35,931 nt of DNA from Chloroflexota bacterium. Its GTDB lineage: Bacteria; Chloroflexota; Anaerolineae; CG2-30-64-16. Position numbers and translations under genes: made by a program. Below, in pieces: positions 25,460 to 33,875 of the stretch. Each line of letters starts with the position of its first letter. The stretch's first letter is position 1. Below the pieces are notes generated by a model that saw only the letters and a program-made list of their open reading frames with translations, did not search any database and was not told the origin of the DNA. The DNA is taken from positions 1 to 35,931 of the forward strand of contig JAKPQT010000315.1 in assembly GCA_029555885.1 (NCBI GenBank), written 5' to 3'.

Positions 25460-26082
25460 CGAGCGCGATCATCTATCCCAACGTCACCCTCGGGGAGGGC
25501 GCGACGCTTGGCCCGTTCGTCGTCATCGGGGAGCCGCCGCGCGGCCGCGCGGCCGGTGACCTGCCCACGGTCATCGGCCCAGCCGCGGTCATTCGCTCGC
25601 ACGCGGTCATCTATGCGGGCAACGTCATCGGCGCGCGCTTCCAGGCGGGCCACGGCGTCCTCGTGCGCGAGGAGAACCGCATCGGCGACGACGTGAGCAT
25701 CGGCTCGCACAGCGTGGTCGAGCACCATGTCGTGCTTGCCAACCGGGTGCGCATCCACTCGAATGCGTTCATCCCGGAGTTCTCCCTGTTGGACGAAGGG
25801 GCGTGGGTGGGGCCGGGCGTCATCTTTACGAACGCAGCCTATCCGCTCAGCCCGACCGCGAAGGCGAATCTGCGCGGCCCGCACCTGCTGGCAGGCGCGA
25901 AGATCGGTGCAGGCGCGGTGCTGTTGCCGGGGGTGACAGTCGGGCGCAACGCCCTGGTCGGTGCGGGCGCGGTTGTCACCCACGATGTGCTGGACTATGC
26001 TGTCGTCACCGGCAACCCGGCGCGCGTCACGGGGGATGTGCGCGAGATTGCCGCATATCGCCCGTCGGATTCGGGCGGCTGA
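25456..26082 (+). CDS. Left-handed beta-helix N-acetyltransferase, WlbB/WbpD-like
   Basis: This 208-residue hexapeptide-repeat acyltransferase is built of beta-helix rungs throughout (I-G-x-G-A-like units; for example LGEGATLGPFVVIG and GAKIGAGAVLLPGVTVG). It ends VVTGNPARVTGDVREI, the usual close of sugar O/N-acyltransferases. Given its neighbours it probably acetylates the 3-amino group of the UDP-sugar made by the aminotransferase, using acetyl-CoA, in the cytosol. The start is TTG 25456; the first ATG is far inside, so TTG is the reasonable choice. Its stop overlaps the next ATG by one base. Confidence 0.88.
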   Translation: MTSAIIYPNVTLGEGATLGPFVVIGEPPRGRAAGDLPTVIGPAAVIRSHAVIYAGNVIGARFQAGHGVLVREENRIGDDVSIGSHSVVEHHVVLANRVRIHSNAFIPEFSLLDEGAWVGPGVIFTNAAYPLSPTAKANLRGPHLLAGAKIGAGAVLLPGVTVGRNALVGAGAVVTHDVLDYAVVTGNPARVTGDVREIAAYRPSDSGG

Positions 26083-26993
26083 TGCGTATCCCCTGGAGGC
26101 GCGTCGCAGGCGCGCTCGTGATGCTCCTGGCCTTCGGGTTTCTCGTTGCCCTGGTGCGCAGCCAGTGGGCCGAGTTGCAGGCGTACGAGTGGCGGCTGGC
26201 GCCTGAGTGGGCCGGGCTGGCAGCCGTGGGCCTCGCCGCAGCCTGGCTTGTCGAAATCCAGATCTGGCGGGCCATCCTGCGCAGCCTCGGGGGTCATCTC
26301 ACTTATCGCAGTGCCGTGCAGGTGTGGTTCCTCAGCAATATCATCCGTTATATCCCCGGCAACATCTGGCAGTTCCTGGGCATGGCCGAGTTGGCTGCTG
26401 AGTCGGGCGTCGCGCGGCTGCTCACGCTGACGAGCATCGCCCTGCACCAGGTCATCTCCACGGCCTCCGGCCTGGCCGTTGCGGCCGCGCTGCTTGCAGC
26501 GACGGGGCAGGGGGCTGGGTTCGACCGGCTGCGCCCGCTGCTCTGGTTCGCGCCGCTGGGGTTGCTGCTGCTCCAGCCCGCGCTGATCGAGCGGGTGCTG
26601 AACTGGTTGCTGGCTCGCTTTGGCCGGCCTCCTGTGCGCGTCACGCTGACATGGCGGCAGGTGTGGCTATTGGCCGGGGGCTATGCGGTCTTCTGGCTGA
26701 TGCAGGGTTTGAGCTTTGCGGCGCTGGTGCATGGGCTGACGGGCGGAGATGCGCCCGCCGCGTTCTACCTGGTGGCGACGTGGGTCGGCGCGTACTTGGT
26801 CGGCTTCCTCAGCCTCTTGACGCCCTCCGGCCTCGGCGTGCGCGAGGGCGCGCTGGTGTTATTGCTCTCGCCGCTGCTGCCGGGGGCTGTGGCAGCGGTG
26901 GTAGCGATTGTCGCCCGGCTGTGGATGGTTGTCGTGGAGTTTCTTGCAGCGGGCGTTGCGCTGCTGCTGCGCACTGGCAGCCGCCGTGCGTGA
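26082..26993 (+). CDS. Lysylphosphatidylglycerol-synthase-type (flippase-like) membrane protein
   Basis: This is a 303-residue protein with about eight membrane helices from the LPG_synthase_TM / UPF0104 family. Family signatures are RYIPGNIWQF (residues 89-98) and PSGLGVREG near residue 245. Members lacking the soluble LPG synthase domain, as here, occur in polysaccharide clusters and are proposed to move lipid-linked intermediates across or along the membrane; the exact role is not established. I start it at ATG 26082, which overlaps the acyltransferase stop; the longer open frame upstream overlaps that gene. It is the last gene of the plus-strand run, 19 nt before a convergent gene. Confidence 0.88.
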   Translation: MRIPWRRVAGALVMLLAFGFLVALVRSQWAELQAYEWRLAPEWAGLAAVGLAAAWLVEIQIWRAILRSLGGHLTYRSAVQVWFLSNIIRYIPGNIWQFLGMAELAAESGVARLLTLTSIALHQVISTASGLAVAAALLAATGQGAGFDRLRPLLWFAPLGLLLLQPALIERVLNWLLARFGRPPVRVTLTWRQVWLLAGGYAVFWLMQGLSFAALVHGLTGGDAPAAFYLVATWVGAYLVGFLSLLTPSGLGVREGALVLLLSPLLPGAVAAVVAIVARLWMVVVEFLAAGVALLLRTGSRRA

Positions 26994-27012
26994 GCGACGC
27001 TTTTCTTGAGCG

Positions 27013-27594
27013 CTACTGCCCGGCCCTGTTCCGGTAGAGCGTCGGCTGCACGACCGCGGCCATGCGTTCTGTGTCGAGGTGCCCGCCCAGCAGCCGGTTG
27101 ACAGCCAGCACGTGCGGGAGCGGGTCCACGACCATCTGGTTGTAGTCGACTGCCACGACGGTGAAGTTGGGCTGGCGCGCGAGCCAGCTTTCGACTTTGG
27201 CAACATGCCGCTTGAGGATTTCGGCCATCTTCGCGTCACTGATGTCGGACGGCGGCTCCCCGCGATGCGACAACATACGGCGCTGCGAGGCCAGAACCTC
27301 ATCCATGTTGCGGTGCATAAAGACCAGGCGGTAGTTGTAATCTGCGGGCAAGAACTCCACCAGGGCGGAGATGACCTTGACGACCTTCCCCTGGGCCAGG
27401 GGCAGCCAATGGCACTGGCCCTTCGACAGGCCCTTGACGGGTTCGTATTCGTAGTAGCCGAGGGGGTTGTCCGCGTTCGCGGTTCGCAGGCTGTCGGTCA
27501 GGATCGACATCCCGCCGGCCTCGAGCATCTGCATCATCATCGAGGTCCCTGATCTGGGCACCCCGGACACGACGGTGATGAAATCGCTGGTCAC
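27013..27594 (-). CDS. PAPS-dependent sulfotransferase family protein
   Basis: This is a 193-residue protein. The 5'-phosphosulfate loop is GVPRSGTSMM (residues 11-20), and a 3'-phosphate-type region is FMHRNMDEVLASQRRML, both standard for the sulfotransferase fold. It is shorter than most members (about 250-300), so the acceptor-binding part is reduced. It probably sulfates a sugar or lipid acceptor of the adjacent glycan pathway, which is inference. GTG 27594 is preceded by GGAGG at good distance; the ATG one base upstream is out of frame and closes at once. It converges with the flippase gene. Confidence 0.85.
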   Translation of the reverse strand: MTSDFITVVSGVPRSGTSMMMQMLEAGGMSILTDSLRTANADNPLGYYEYEPVKGLSKGQCHWLPLAQGKVVKVISALVEFLPADYNYRLVFMHRNMDEVLASQRRMLSHRGEPPSDISDAKMAEILKRHVAKVESWLARQPNFTVVAVDYNQMVVDPLPHVLAVNRLLGGHLDTERMAAVVQPTLYRNRAGQ

Positions 27595-27637
27595 ATCTGC
27601 CTCCAATATGCAGTCGAAGGACCGCCCGCAAGTGAGC

Positions 27638-27684
27638 ATCCTGAGCGGATGGGCGCCGCGCAGCGGCGCACGTAGTCGAAGGAT
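27638..27684. repeat. Constant-end palindromic repeat, copy 1 (sulfotransferase leader)
   Basis: The ends are CCTGAGCGG and AGTCGAAGG, flanked by AT/AT. The core GCGCCGC-GCA-GCGGCGC (27653-27669) forms a 7-bp stem. It lies in the predicted 5' leader of the sulfotransferase mRNA, 44 nt upstream of the start codon. A partial end (CAGTCGAAGGA) is also at 27611-27621. Confidence 0.75.
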
Positions 27685-27716
27685 ACGGCTCTCTGCGTGC
27701 CTCACTGCGACAGCAG

Positions 27717-27745
27717 ATTATAGCCGACCTGGAACCGCGCGACAA
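27717..27745 (-). promoter_or_regulatory. Sigma70-type promoter for the sulfotransferase
   Basis: On the minus strand, TTGTCG (27745-27740), 17 nt, and a perfect TATAAT (27722-27717). The start near 27710 gives a leader of about 115 nt that includes the palindromic repeat at 27638-27684. Confidence 0.7.
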
Positions 27746-27762
27746 TTCTGCCGGCAGCAGTC

Positions 27763-27791
27763 TTCGCGAATTCGGCTTTCTCGTTTACAAT
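27763..27791 (+). promoter_or_regulatory. Weak promoter for the DUF2079 protein
   Basis: TACAAT (27786-27791) is a good -10; the -35 region 17 nt upstream (TTCGCG, 27763-27768) is poor. It would start near 27798, about 53 nt before the chosen GTG. Confidence 0.4.
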
Positions 27792-27850
27792 GCTCCTGCT
27801 GCGGGGCGATCCGGCACCCGCCGCCACGTCGAGCGAATCACGAGAAACCC

Positions 27851-30367
27851 GTGCCTGCAACCACTCCCTCCCATCGGACCGCGCTGCCATATGTGCACCG
27901 TGCTGCCACGCTGACCGTCACCGGCCTGATGCTGCTGTTCGTGGCCTGGTTCTCAGCCTACAGCATTCATCTGCATGATGCGCAATTAACGCATAAATCC
28001 GACCTGGGCCAGATGGATCAGGCCATCTGGAACACCGCGCACGGTCGCTTTGTGCAGAGCACCCGGGAAGCCCAGCCCAGCAATCGTCTGACCGACCATG
28101 TGGAGCCGATCTTCCTCCCCGTTTCGTTCGTGTTTTGGCTATGGGACGATGTGCGCGCACTGCTGGTGCTGCAGGCGGTCTTCCTCGCGGCGGGCGCGTG
28201 GCCCATCTACCTGTTGGCGCGGGGCAGACTCGCCGCGCATCTCCATGCCGGGCTGGCTGCCTGGGGTGGAGCCGCCTTTGCCGCGGCCTATCTGCTGGTC
28301 CCGGCGCTGCAGGCCGCGGCGGTCAGCGAGTTCCACGCGCTGCCGCTGGCTGCGCCGCTCATCGCGGCCGCGCTCTGGGCCGTCGAGAGTCGCCGGTGGG
28401 GGTGGTTCGTGCTCGCCGCGGCCCTGGTGGCCATGACCCAGGAGGGCGCCGCGCTGCTCAGTGCGACGCTCGGCCTCTATGCTGCGGCGCGAGCCGTATT
28501 TGCCCCGCGCGACGCAGGTGTACGCCGGTTGCCTGGCCTCGTCGCCGGGGCAGGCGTCGCGCTGTTCGGGCTGGCCTGGTTCTACGTCGCGACCTTTGTC
28601 ATCATCCCCCGTTTCGCCGCGGAGGCCTACGCCATCGGGCAGACGCCCTACGCCGCGCGCTACGGCGCGCTGGGCGATTCGTTTACCGATGTCGTCTTCG
28701 CGCTCATTACGCAGCCGCTGGCCGTCCTGCGCATCGCAGCCGAGCCGCTGCGCGCAGGCTACCTGGCCGGGCTACTGCTACCCGTGGCCGGTTTGGCCCT
28801 GCTTGCGCCGGAAGTGCTGCTGCTCAGCCTGCCGCTGCTGCTTGCCAATCTCCTTAGTTCTTATCCCCTGCAATATTCGGGCGAGCTGCACTACTCCGCC
28901 GCGCTGGTCCCTTTCTTTGCCGCCGCGGGCGCCGCGGGCGCGGCCCGTCTGCTCGGCTGGTTGGCCCGTCTGCGCCTGCCCGCCCGGTGGACCGGCCCTG
29001 TGCTGTTCAGCCTGGTGATCGTCTGCGCACTGGGCTATCAGGTCGCCGAGGGGTTCACGCCGGTGGGCCGCGAGTTTCGTCTGGCCGGCTGGCCGCGGGT
29101 CACGGAACACGAACGGCTGCTCGCACGCTTCGCGGCGCAGATTCCGACGGATGCGGCGCTCTCAACCACGCCGGCCCTGCACCCGCACCTGTCGCACCGG
29201 CAGAGCATCTACGTCTTCCCGGTCATCGCGGACGCCGGTTACGTCCTGGTCGATGTTTCCGGCACGACCGACCAGCACCCGGTCGATGTCAGGAACACGC
29301 TGGACGGGCTGCTGGCATCCGGCGAGTTCGGCGTGCTGGATGCGGCGGGCGGCTACCTCCTGTTGCAGCGTGGCGCGCCTGCCCGCGACATCCCGGCTGG
29401 ATTCTACGATTTCGTGCGGTCGGATGCGCCCCCCGAACACGCGCTGGATGTGCCGTTCGGTGAGCATCTGGTGCTGGTCGGGTACTCGGTCGAGGACAAC
29501 CCGAAGTGGCGTTTGACCCGCCTCCGCTTCCACTGGCGCGCGACCAAGCCGCTCCCGCCCGACACAGCCATCCGCTATCAGGCGCTCGCGCCGTCGGGCG
29601 CGGTCGTGGACGACGACGCGCTCCGCCCGCCTCCCGCGCTGGTCTGGCTGCCGCCCGGCCAGTGGCAGCCGGGCCAAACCTACGTCATCGAGACGCTGGC
29701 GTGGTACCTGCCCGCGACCTGGACCCCGGCCCTGGCGGTCGATGTGGCGGGCCAGCGTGCCTGGCCCGCCATATCAGGCGCGGGCGGCGACCTCGCGGTA
29801 TCGCCCGAAGGCCAGTTGCGCCTCCCCGCGTGGGAGCGCAGCGGGGGCGTGCTCGTGCCCTACGCGGCCCCATCCGGCGCAGCAGGGGCATCGGTAACCT
29901 TCGCCCTGGGCGACTGGCAGGTGCGCCTGACCGGTTGGCAATTTCCGGCTGCGGGCGCGCCGGGTGCTGACCTGCAGGTCTGGCTCGAGTGGGCTGCGGC
30001 AGGCCCGTCGCCGCGCGACGACTCGGTGTTCGTCCACTTGCGCGACGCGGCCGGTCGAACGGTCGCGAGCGGCGACGCGGGGCCGACCTGGTTCGTGCCG
30101 CAGCCCGCGTCGCGCTGGCCTGCGCCTGCGACGGTGTGGGACGCGCACGTAGTGCCAGTGCCCGCAGATATCGCCGTGGGCAGCTATACCCTGGTGGTCG
30201 GCTGGTACGACTGGCAGACGGGCGCGCGCTTGCCGCTGCTCGACGCGGCAGGGAACCCGGCCGGCGATGAGTACGTCCTGGGAGCAGTGATGGTAGAACC
30301 GCAGGCCGGGCCCGTGCCCGACGCCTGCTGCCTGATGGTGGGCGAATGCTGCGCCTCTCTGGAATGA
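27851..30367 (+). CDS. DUF2079 multi-pass membrane protein, probable glycosyltransferase-like
   Basis: This 838-residue protein has about ten helices in the first ~440 residues. DUF2079 features are visible: HKSDLGQMDQAIWN, DHVEPIFLP, then VLQAVFLAAGAWPIYLLAR. The second half is extracytoplasmic and beta-rich. The family is thought to be GT-C-like, acting on lipid-linked sugars outside the membrane, but this is not proven. I use GTG 27851 because the longer frame would overlap the sulfotransferase gene and its repeat. The last 17 residues hold four cysteines (DACCLMVGECCASLE). It overlaps the next gene at its 3' end. Confidence 0.78.
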   Translation: MPATTPSHRTALPYVHRAATLTVTGLMLLFVAWFSAYSIHLHDAQLTHKSDLGQMDQAIWNTAHGRFVQSTREAQPSNRLTDHVEPIFLPVSFVFWLWDDVRALLVLQAVFLAAGAWPIYLLARGRLAAHLHAGLAAWGGAAFAAAYLLVPALQAAAVSEFHALPLAAPLIAAALWAVESRRWGWFVLAAALVAMTQEGAALLSATLGLYAAARAVFAPRDAGVRRLPGLVAGAGVALFGLAWFYVATFVIIPRFAAEAYAIGQTPYAARYGALGDSFTDVVFALITQPLAVLRIAAEPLRAGYLAGLLLPVAGLALLAPEVLLLSLPLLLANLLSSYPLQYSGELHYSAALVPFFAAAGAAGAARLLGWLARLRLPARWTGPVLFSLVIVCALGYQVAEGFTPVGREFRLAGWPRVTEHERLLARFAAQIPTDAALSTTPALHPHLSHRQSIYVFPVIADAGYVLVDVSGTTDQHPVDVRNTLDGLLASGEFGVLDAAGGYLLLQRGAPARDIPAGFYDFVRSDAPPEHALDVPFGEHLVLVGYSVEDNPKWRLTRLRFHWRATKPLPPDTAIRYQALAPSGAVVDDDALRPPPALVWLPPGQWQPGQTYVIETLAWYLPATWTPALAVDVAGQRAWPAISGAGGDLAVSPEGQLRLPAWERSGGVLVPYAAPSGAAGASVTFALGDWQVRLTGWQFPAAGAPGADLQVWLEWAAAGPSPRDDSVFVHLRDAAGRTVASGDAGPTWFVPQPASRWPAPATVWDAHVVPVPADIAVGSYTLVVGWYDWQTGARLPLLDAAGNPAGDEYVLGAVMVEPQAGPVPDACCLMVGECCASLE

Positions 30368-32517
30368 CCGGACCAATCCCTGCCGCCCGTAGCCGCACTG
30401 GGGAGCGCGTGCTGCTGATCGCGATCCTCTGGCTGGCATTGGGCCTGCGGCTGCACCGGCTCGACGCGCAGAGCGTCTGGTACGACGAGGCGGTGACCGC
30501 ACAGGTGGCCGGGCAGGGGCTGGCGGAACTGACCCGCTGGACCGCGGACGACATCCAGCCGCCCTTGTATTACTACATTGTCGCGGGCTGGACCCGCTGG
30601 ATCGGTGCTGGCGTCAGCGGCGTGGCGCCGGGGGGCGAGTGGGCGCTGCGTTTCCCGTCGGCGGTCTTCGGCGTCCTCGGTGTGGGTTTTGCCTGGGTCG
30701 TTGCGCGGCGGCTCTTTCGCCCACTGCACATCGGCCGCGTAGCTGCGGCCGCAGCTGCGCTCCTGATGGCTGTCTCGCCGCTCCACGTTTACTACAGCCA
30801 GGAAGCGCGCATGTACACCCTGCTGGTCGCGCTGGCGCTGCTGGCCGGGTATACGCTGATGGGCCTTAGCAGATCGTGGCGACGCTGGTCGGCGTTCGTG
30901 CTGGCCGGGACCGCGCTGCTCTACACGCACTATTTCGGCGCATTCCTGCTGCTGGCGTTGGCGCTGTGCTGGCTCGTCGCGACTGTCACGACGAAGGACC
31001 GGGTGCGTTCGGATGCGGCGACAACAGCCGAGCACCCTGAGCGGCGGCCGGCCAGACTCCGTCTGGCCGGCCGCAGTCGAAGGGGCGGCTGGACGCGGCA
31101 CATCCTTCGACTGCGTCCGCCTCAGCCAAGCCTTGCTTGGCCGGCGGCCTCCGCTCAGGATGCCCTCGTTCCCGGCCTGCTGGCGTTTGCGGCCATCGCA
31201 CTTCTGTACCTGCCGTGGCTGCCGGCGATGCTGGACCGCTACCAGCAGGACCGCTCCGACTGGCAGGGCGCGCTGAAGCTGGGGGAGGCGCTGCGCCACG
31301 TCGCGCTGAGCTTCACGACCGGCGCGCCGGAGACCATGCTGGAACCGGACGGGCTGCGGCTGCTGCCCTGGTTCGGCCTGGCAGCCCTCATCGCGGTCGC
31401 GGCGCTGCTCCGGCAGGAATGGACTGCGCGCCGCGCCGGCCAGCGCGGGCCGTCGGCAGTCCTGACACTGCTGGTCGTCCTGCTGCTGCCGGTCATGGCC
31501 GTGCTGCTGCTGGCCTCGCGCAGCCCGAAGTTCAACCCGCGCTACCTGATGCTCGTTTCGCCCGCGTATCTGCTGCTGTTGGCGGGCGGCATCGCGGCGT
31601 TGATAAGTGCGCCGTTTGCCGGCACAGGGCGTCGCGCGGGAGCGCGGCTGGCCGCAGGCACGCTCCTGGTCGCACTGGTGGTCGTGTCGGCCATCGGGCT
31701 GCGCAACTGGTTTACCGATCCGGCGTTCACAAAGGCGCAGTGGCGTGAGCTGGCTGCGCATGTGGCCGCAGAACGTGCGCCCGACGAGGCGGTCCTGCTG
31801 GTCTCGGGCCACGCGTATCCCGCGTGGCGCTACTATGCCCCCGACATCCCGGCCGTGCGCCTGCCCCACATCGCGATCCTGGATGTGCAGGCGGTCCTGG
31901 GATTCCAGACCGGCGCGGCGCTGGCAGAGGGGCTGGCAGGCAAATCCGGTGCATGGCTCGTGCAGTGGCAGGCGGAAGTGGTCGACCCCGCGGGCTTCGT
32001 GCCCTACTTCCTGGACCGGGCCGGACAGGAGCGGCCGGTCGACCGCCGGTTCTGGCACCTGGGCTTGCGCCGCTGGCAGCTCGACCCTGCCGCGACCTTC
32101 CCGGCGGAGCCGCAGCCGCAGCACGCCGACGGTGCGAACTTCGACCACAAGTTGGCCCTTCTCGGCTGGGACAATCCACAGGTTGGCGAGCAGGGCGCCA
32201 TGCTGACGCTCTACTGGCGCGTGCTGAACACGCTGACCGAGGATTACCAGCTCTCGCTCGTCGTGGAGGATGCGGCCGGGCAGGAGCTGGGCCGCTGGGA
32301 CGGCCGTCCCGCCGGGTACGACTATCCCACGAACCGCTGGCAGGTGGGCCAGGCGTTGTTTGGCGGCGTGCCGCTGCCGGTCGGGCGGGACGGCCCCGTC
32401 TATGTGACGGTCGCGGTGTATGACCGCGCGGATCCGTCCGGGCTGGATATCCGCGATGTGGCGGACAACCCGGCGGGCAAGCGCGTGCGGCTTGGCCCGA
32501 TTGTTTTGACGCAATGA
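30346..32517 (+). CDS. GT-C (family 39-like) glycosyltransferase with in-frame repeat insertion
   Basis: This 723-residue integral membrane protein belongs to the ArnT/PMT-like superfamily. The first extracytoplasmic loop has the acidic pair DE in SVWYDEAVTAQ (D47, E48). About ten helices follow, then a soluble C-terminal domain (~560-723) of beta type. Such enzymes move a sugar from a polyprenyl phosphate to an acceptor on the outer side. Residues ~222-274 lie in a loop between helices and are encoded by two palindromic repeat copies, giving Arg/Pro-rich sequence. ATG 30346 has GGTGGG upstream; ATG 30364, which overlaps the previous stop, is an alternative that drops six residues. Confidence 0.85.
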   Translation: MLRLSGMTGPIPAARSRTGERVLLIAILWLALGLRLHRLDAQSVWYDEAVTAQVAGQGLAELTRWTADDIQPPLYYYIVAGWTRWIGAGVSGVAPGGEWALRFPSAVFGVLGVGFAWVVARRLFRPLHIGRVAAAAAALLMAVSPLHVYYSQEARMYTLLVALALLAGYTLMGLSRSWRRWSAFVLAGTALLYTHYFGAFLLLALALCWLVATVTTKDRVRSDAATTAEHPERRPARLRLAGRSRRGGWTRHILRLRPPQPSLAWPAASAQDALVPGLLAFAAIALLYLPWLPAMLDRYQQDRSDWQGALKLGEALRHVALSFTTGAPETMLEPDGLRLLPWFGLAALIAVAALLRQEWTARRAGQRGPSAVLTLLVVLLLPVMAVLLLASRSPKFNPRYLMLVSPAYLLLLAGGIAALISAPFAGTGRRAGARLAAGTLLVALVVVSAIGLRNWFTDPAFTKAQWRELAAHVAAERAPDEAVLLVSGHAYPAWRYYAPDIPAVRLPHIAILDVQAVLGFQTGAALAEGLAGKSGAWLVQWQAEVVDPAGFVPYFLDRAGQERPVDRRFWHLGLRRWQLDPAATFPAEPQPQHADGANFDHKLALLGWDNPQVGEQGAMLTLYWRVLNTLTEDYQLSLVVEDAAGQELGRWDGRPAGYDYPTNRWQVGQALFGGVPLPVGRDGPVYVTVAVYDRADPSGLDIRDVADNPAGKRVRLGPIVLTQ
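31034..31085. repeat. Constant-end palindromic repeat, copy 2 (in frame in GT-C gene)
   Basis: CCTGAGCGG at the left and AGTCGAAGG at the right enclose a 14-bp perfect stem (31044-31057 with 31061-31074, loop TCC). The unit is translated as part of a GT-C loop. Confidence 0.8.
31102..31161. repeat. Constant-end palindromic repeat, copy 3 (inverted, in frame in GT-C gene)
   Basis: It is in opposite orientation to copy 2: CCTTCGACT at the left and CCGCTCAGG at the right. The core pairs GCCAAG (31125-31130) with CTTGGC (31136-31141), loop of 5 nt. It is translated in the same loop as copy 2. Confidence 0.75.
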
Positions 32518-32534
32518 GCCGCATCCGTTACACT
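32506..32534 (+). promoter_or_regulatory. Sigma70-type promoter for the lipoprotein gene
   Basis: TTGACG (32506-32511), 17 nt, TACACT (32529-32534), overlapping the end of the GT-C gene. The start near 32541 gives a 24-nt leader holding GGAGG, which supports ATG 32565 as the translation start. Confidence 0.7.
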
Positions 32535-32564
32535 GGACGGGCACCATCAAACTGGAGGTTCCTC

Positions 32565-33875
32565 ATGCGGGTAGCCACCCGTCGTGCTTTCGTGTTCCTC
32601 GCGGCCGCGCTGCTCCTGTTGAGCGGCTGTGCGCTCCGCCCGCTGCTCTCGGAAGTCTCGGTCACACCCACCGACATCTCGCCCAACGCGGATGGCGACC
32701 AGGACGTGACGCTCATCAAGTACCGGATTGGCCGGCTGGCCCATGTCTCCATCTACTTCACAAATGATGCGGGCCAGCGCTTCTACTTCCGGGAGAACGA
32801 GCGGCGGTCGCCAGGACGCTACACGGTGTACTGGGGTGGGGTCAACAATACGCCAGAGGTGCGTGATACCGCAGGCGGGGTCATGCTCGTGGAAAGCCAG
32901 GTGCTGCCCGACGGCGCGTACACCTGGACGATTGAGGCCGTCGAGCCGGGCGGCCAACCCCAGAAGGTCGAGGGCCGGATCACGCTGGCCGGCGCGGACA
33001 CGCAGCTGCCCGAACTGCACAACTTCACCGTGATTCCCCAGGACTTTACGCCCAACCAGGACGGCATCCACGATCGCGTTGCGGTTTCCTACTACCTGAC
33101 CAAGGACGCGGAAGAGGTGTCGGTCTACCTGACGCCGGCGGAGCAGCCGGCCACGGGCCGTCCGCTGCGTTTTCCCATTGCGGAGAATCCAACCGCCTCG
33201 CGCGTCGAGCCGGGCCGGGAGGGCTATCACGGCTATGACTATGACGGCGGCGTGGACCTGGGCGCGGAGCCGCCGCCCGACGGCGACTATGTCGTCTATG
33301 GCGAGGTGTCGGACCGGGTGGGCAACCGGGTCGTCGTTTCGTCCACGCTGACCATCCGGGAGGGCGGCAAGCCGCGCGCCAACATCGTCGAGGGCGAGAT
33401 CGACTGGGGCGGCGAAAGTGCGCGGGAGATCGGCGTGCTGCTCAACGAGACCTTCTGCTTCACGGCGACGATCCAGAACGACGGGCCGGTCCCGATTCGT
33501 ACGGCCGGGCCGTGGCCCGGGCAGACCTACAAGTTCACCGAGAACTACAACACGCTGGCCGCGCGCGAGAACGAACTATCCTGGTCGCAGCAGGCCGGCG
33601 TGTGGCGCTTCGGCATCAACTTCGACACGACCGGGGTGGACTTCCCCTTCCGGTATGCGATTGGCCGGCGCGAGGACCTGGAAGAGCGCGTCATCGACGG
33701 TGTGTCTCAGTATTACCTGCTGCCGGGCAAGCGCGGGCAAGTCACGGGGTGCATCCAGATGGATCAGGCGCCGCCCGTCGGCACGCAGTTTTGGTGGGGC
33801 GGCCTGATCCACGAGTTTGTTGAAGTCGCGAACACCAACGTCGACCGGGTGAGCGTCCAGGTGGGCGTGCCCTGA
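32565..33875 (+). CDS. Lipoprotein with FlgD-like Ig modules
   Basis: This 436-residue exported lipoprotein has a type II signal peptide with lipobox LLSGC (the Cys is about residue 21). Two FlgD-Ig-like modules follow, each opening with SPN-DG or TPNQDG calcium-loop-like sequence (about 35-145 and 150-270). A third, unrecognised beta domain covers about 285-436. Such modules bind or scaffold other envelope proteins or polysaccharide; no enzyme motif is visible. ATG 32565 is preferred over 32514 (which overlaps the previous stop) because it has GGAGG, begins the signal peptide and follows a good promoter. It overlaps the next gene by one base. Confidence 0.85.
   Translation: MRVATRRAFVFLAAALLLLSGCALRPLLSEVSVTPTDISPNADGDQDVTLIKYRIGRLAHVSIYFTNDAGQRFYFRENERRSPGRYTVYWGGVNNTPEVRDTAGGVMLVESQVLPDGAYTWTIEAVEPGGQPQKVEGRITLAGADTQLPELHNFTVIPQDFTPNQDGIHDRVAVSYYLTKDAEEVSVYLTPAEQPATGRPLRFPIAENPTASRVEPGREGYHGYDYDGGVDLGAEPPPDGDYVVYGEVSDRVGNRVVVSSTLTIREGGKPRANIVEGEIDWGGESAREIGVLLNETFCFTATIQNDGPVPIRTAGPWPGQTYKFTENYNTLAARENELSWSQQAGVWRFGINFDTTGVDFPFRYAIGRREDLEERVIDGVSQYYLLPGKRGQVTGCIQMDQAPPVGTQFWWGGLIHEFVEVANTNVDRVSVQVGVP

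Noticed and set aside
27467..27850. N-terminal extension of the DUF2079 protein through the sulfotransferase promoter region
   Set aside because: It would overlap the sulfotransferase gene and translate a repeat and promoters into Arg/Ser/Cys-rich sequence with no family match.
30184..32550. A 788-codon open frame on the minus strand opposite the GT-C gene
   Set aside because: It is rich in Arg, Gln, His and Pro with no recognisable motif, and mirrors a clear glycosyltransferase. Long antisense frames are expected in GC-rich DNA.
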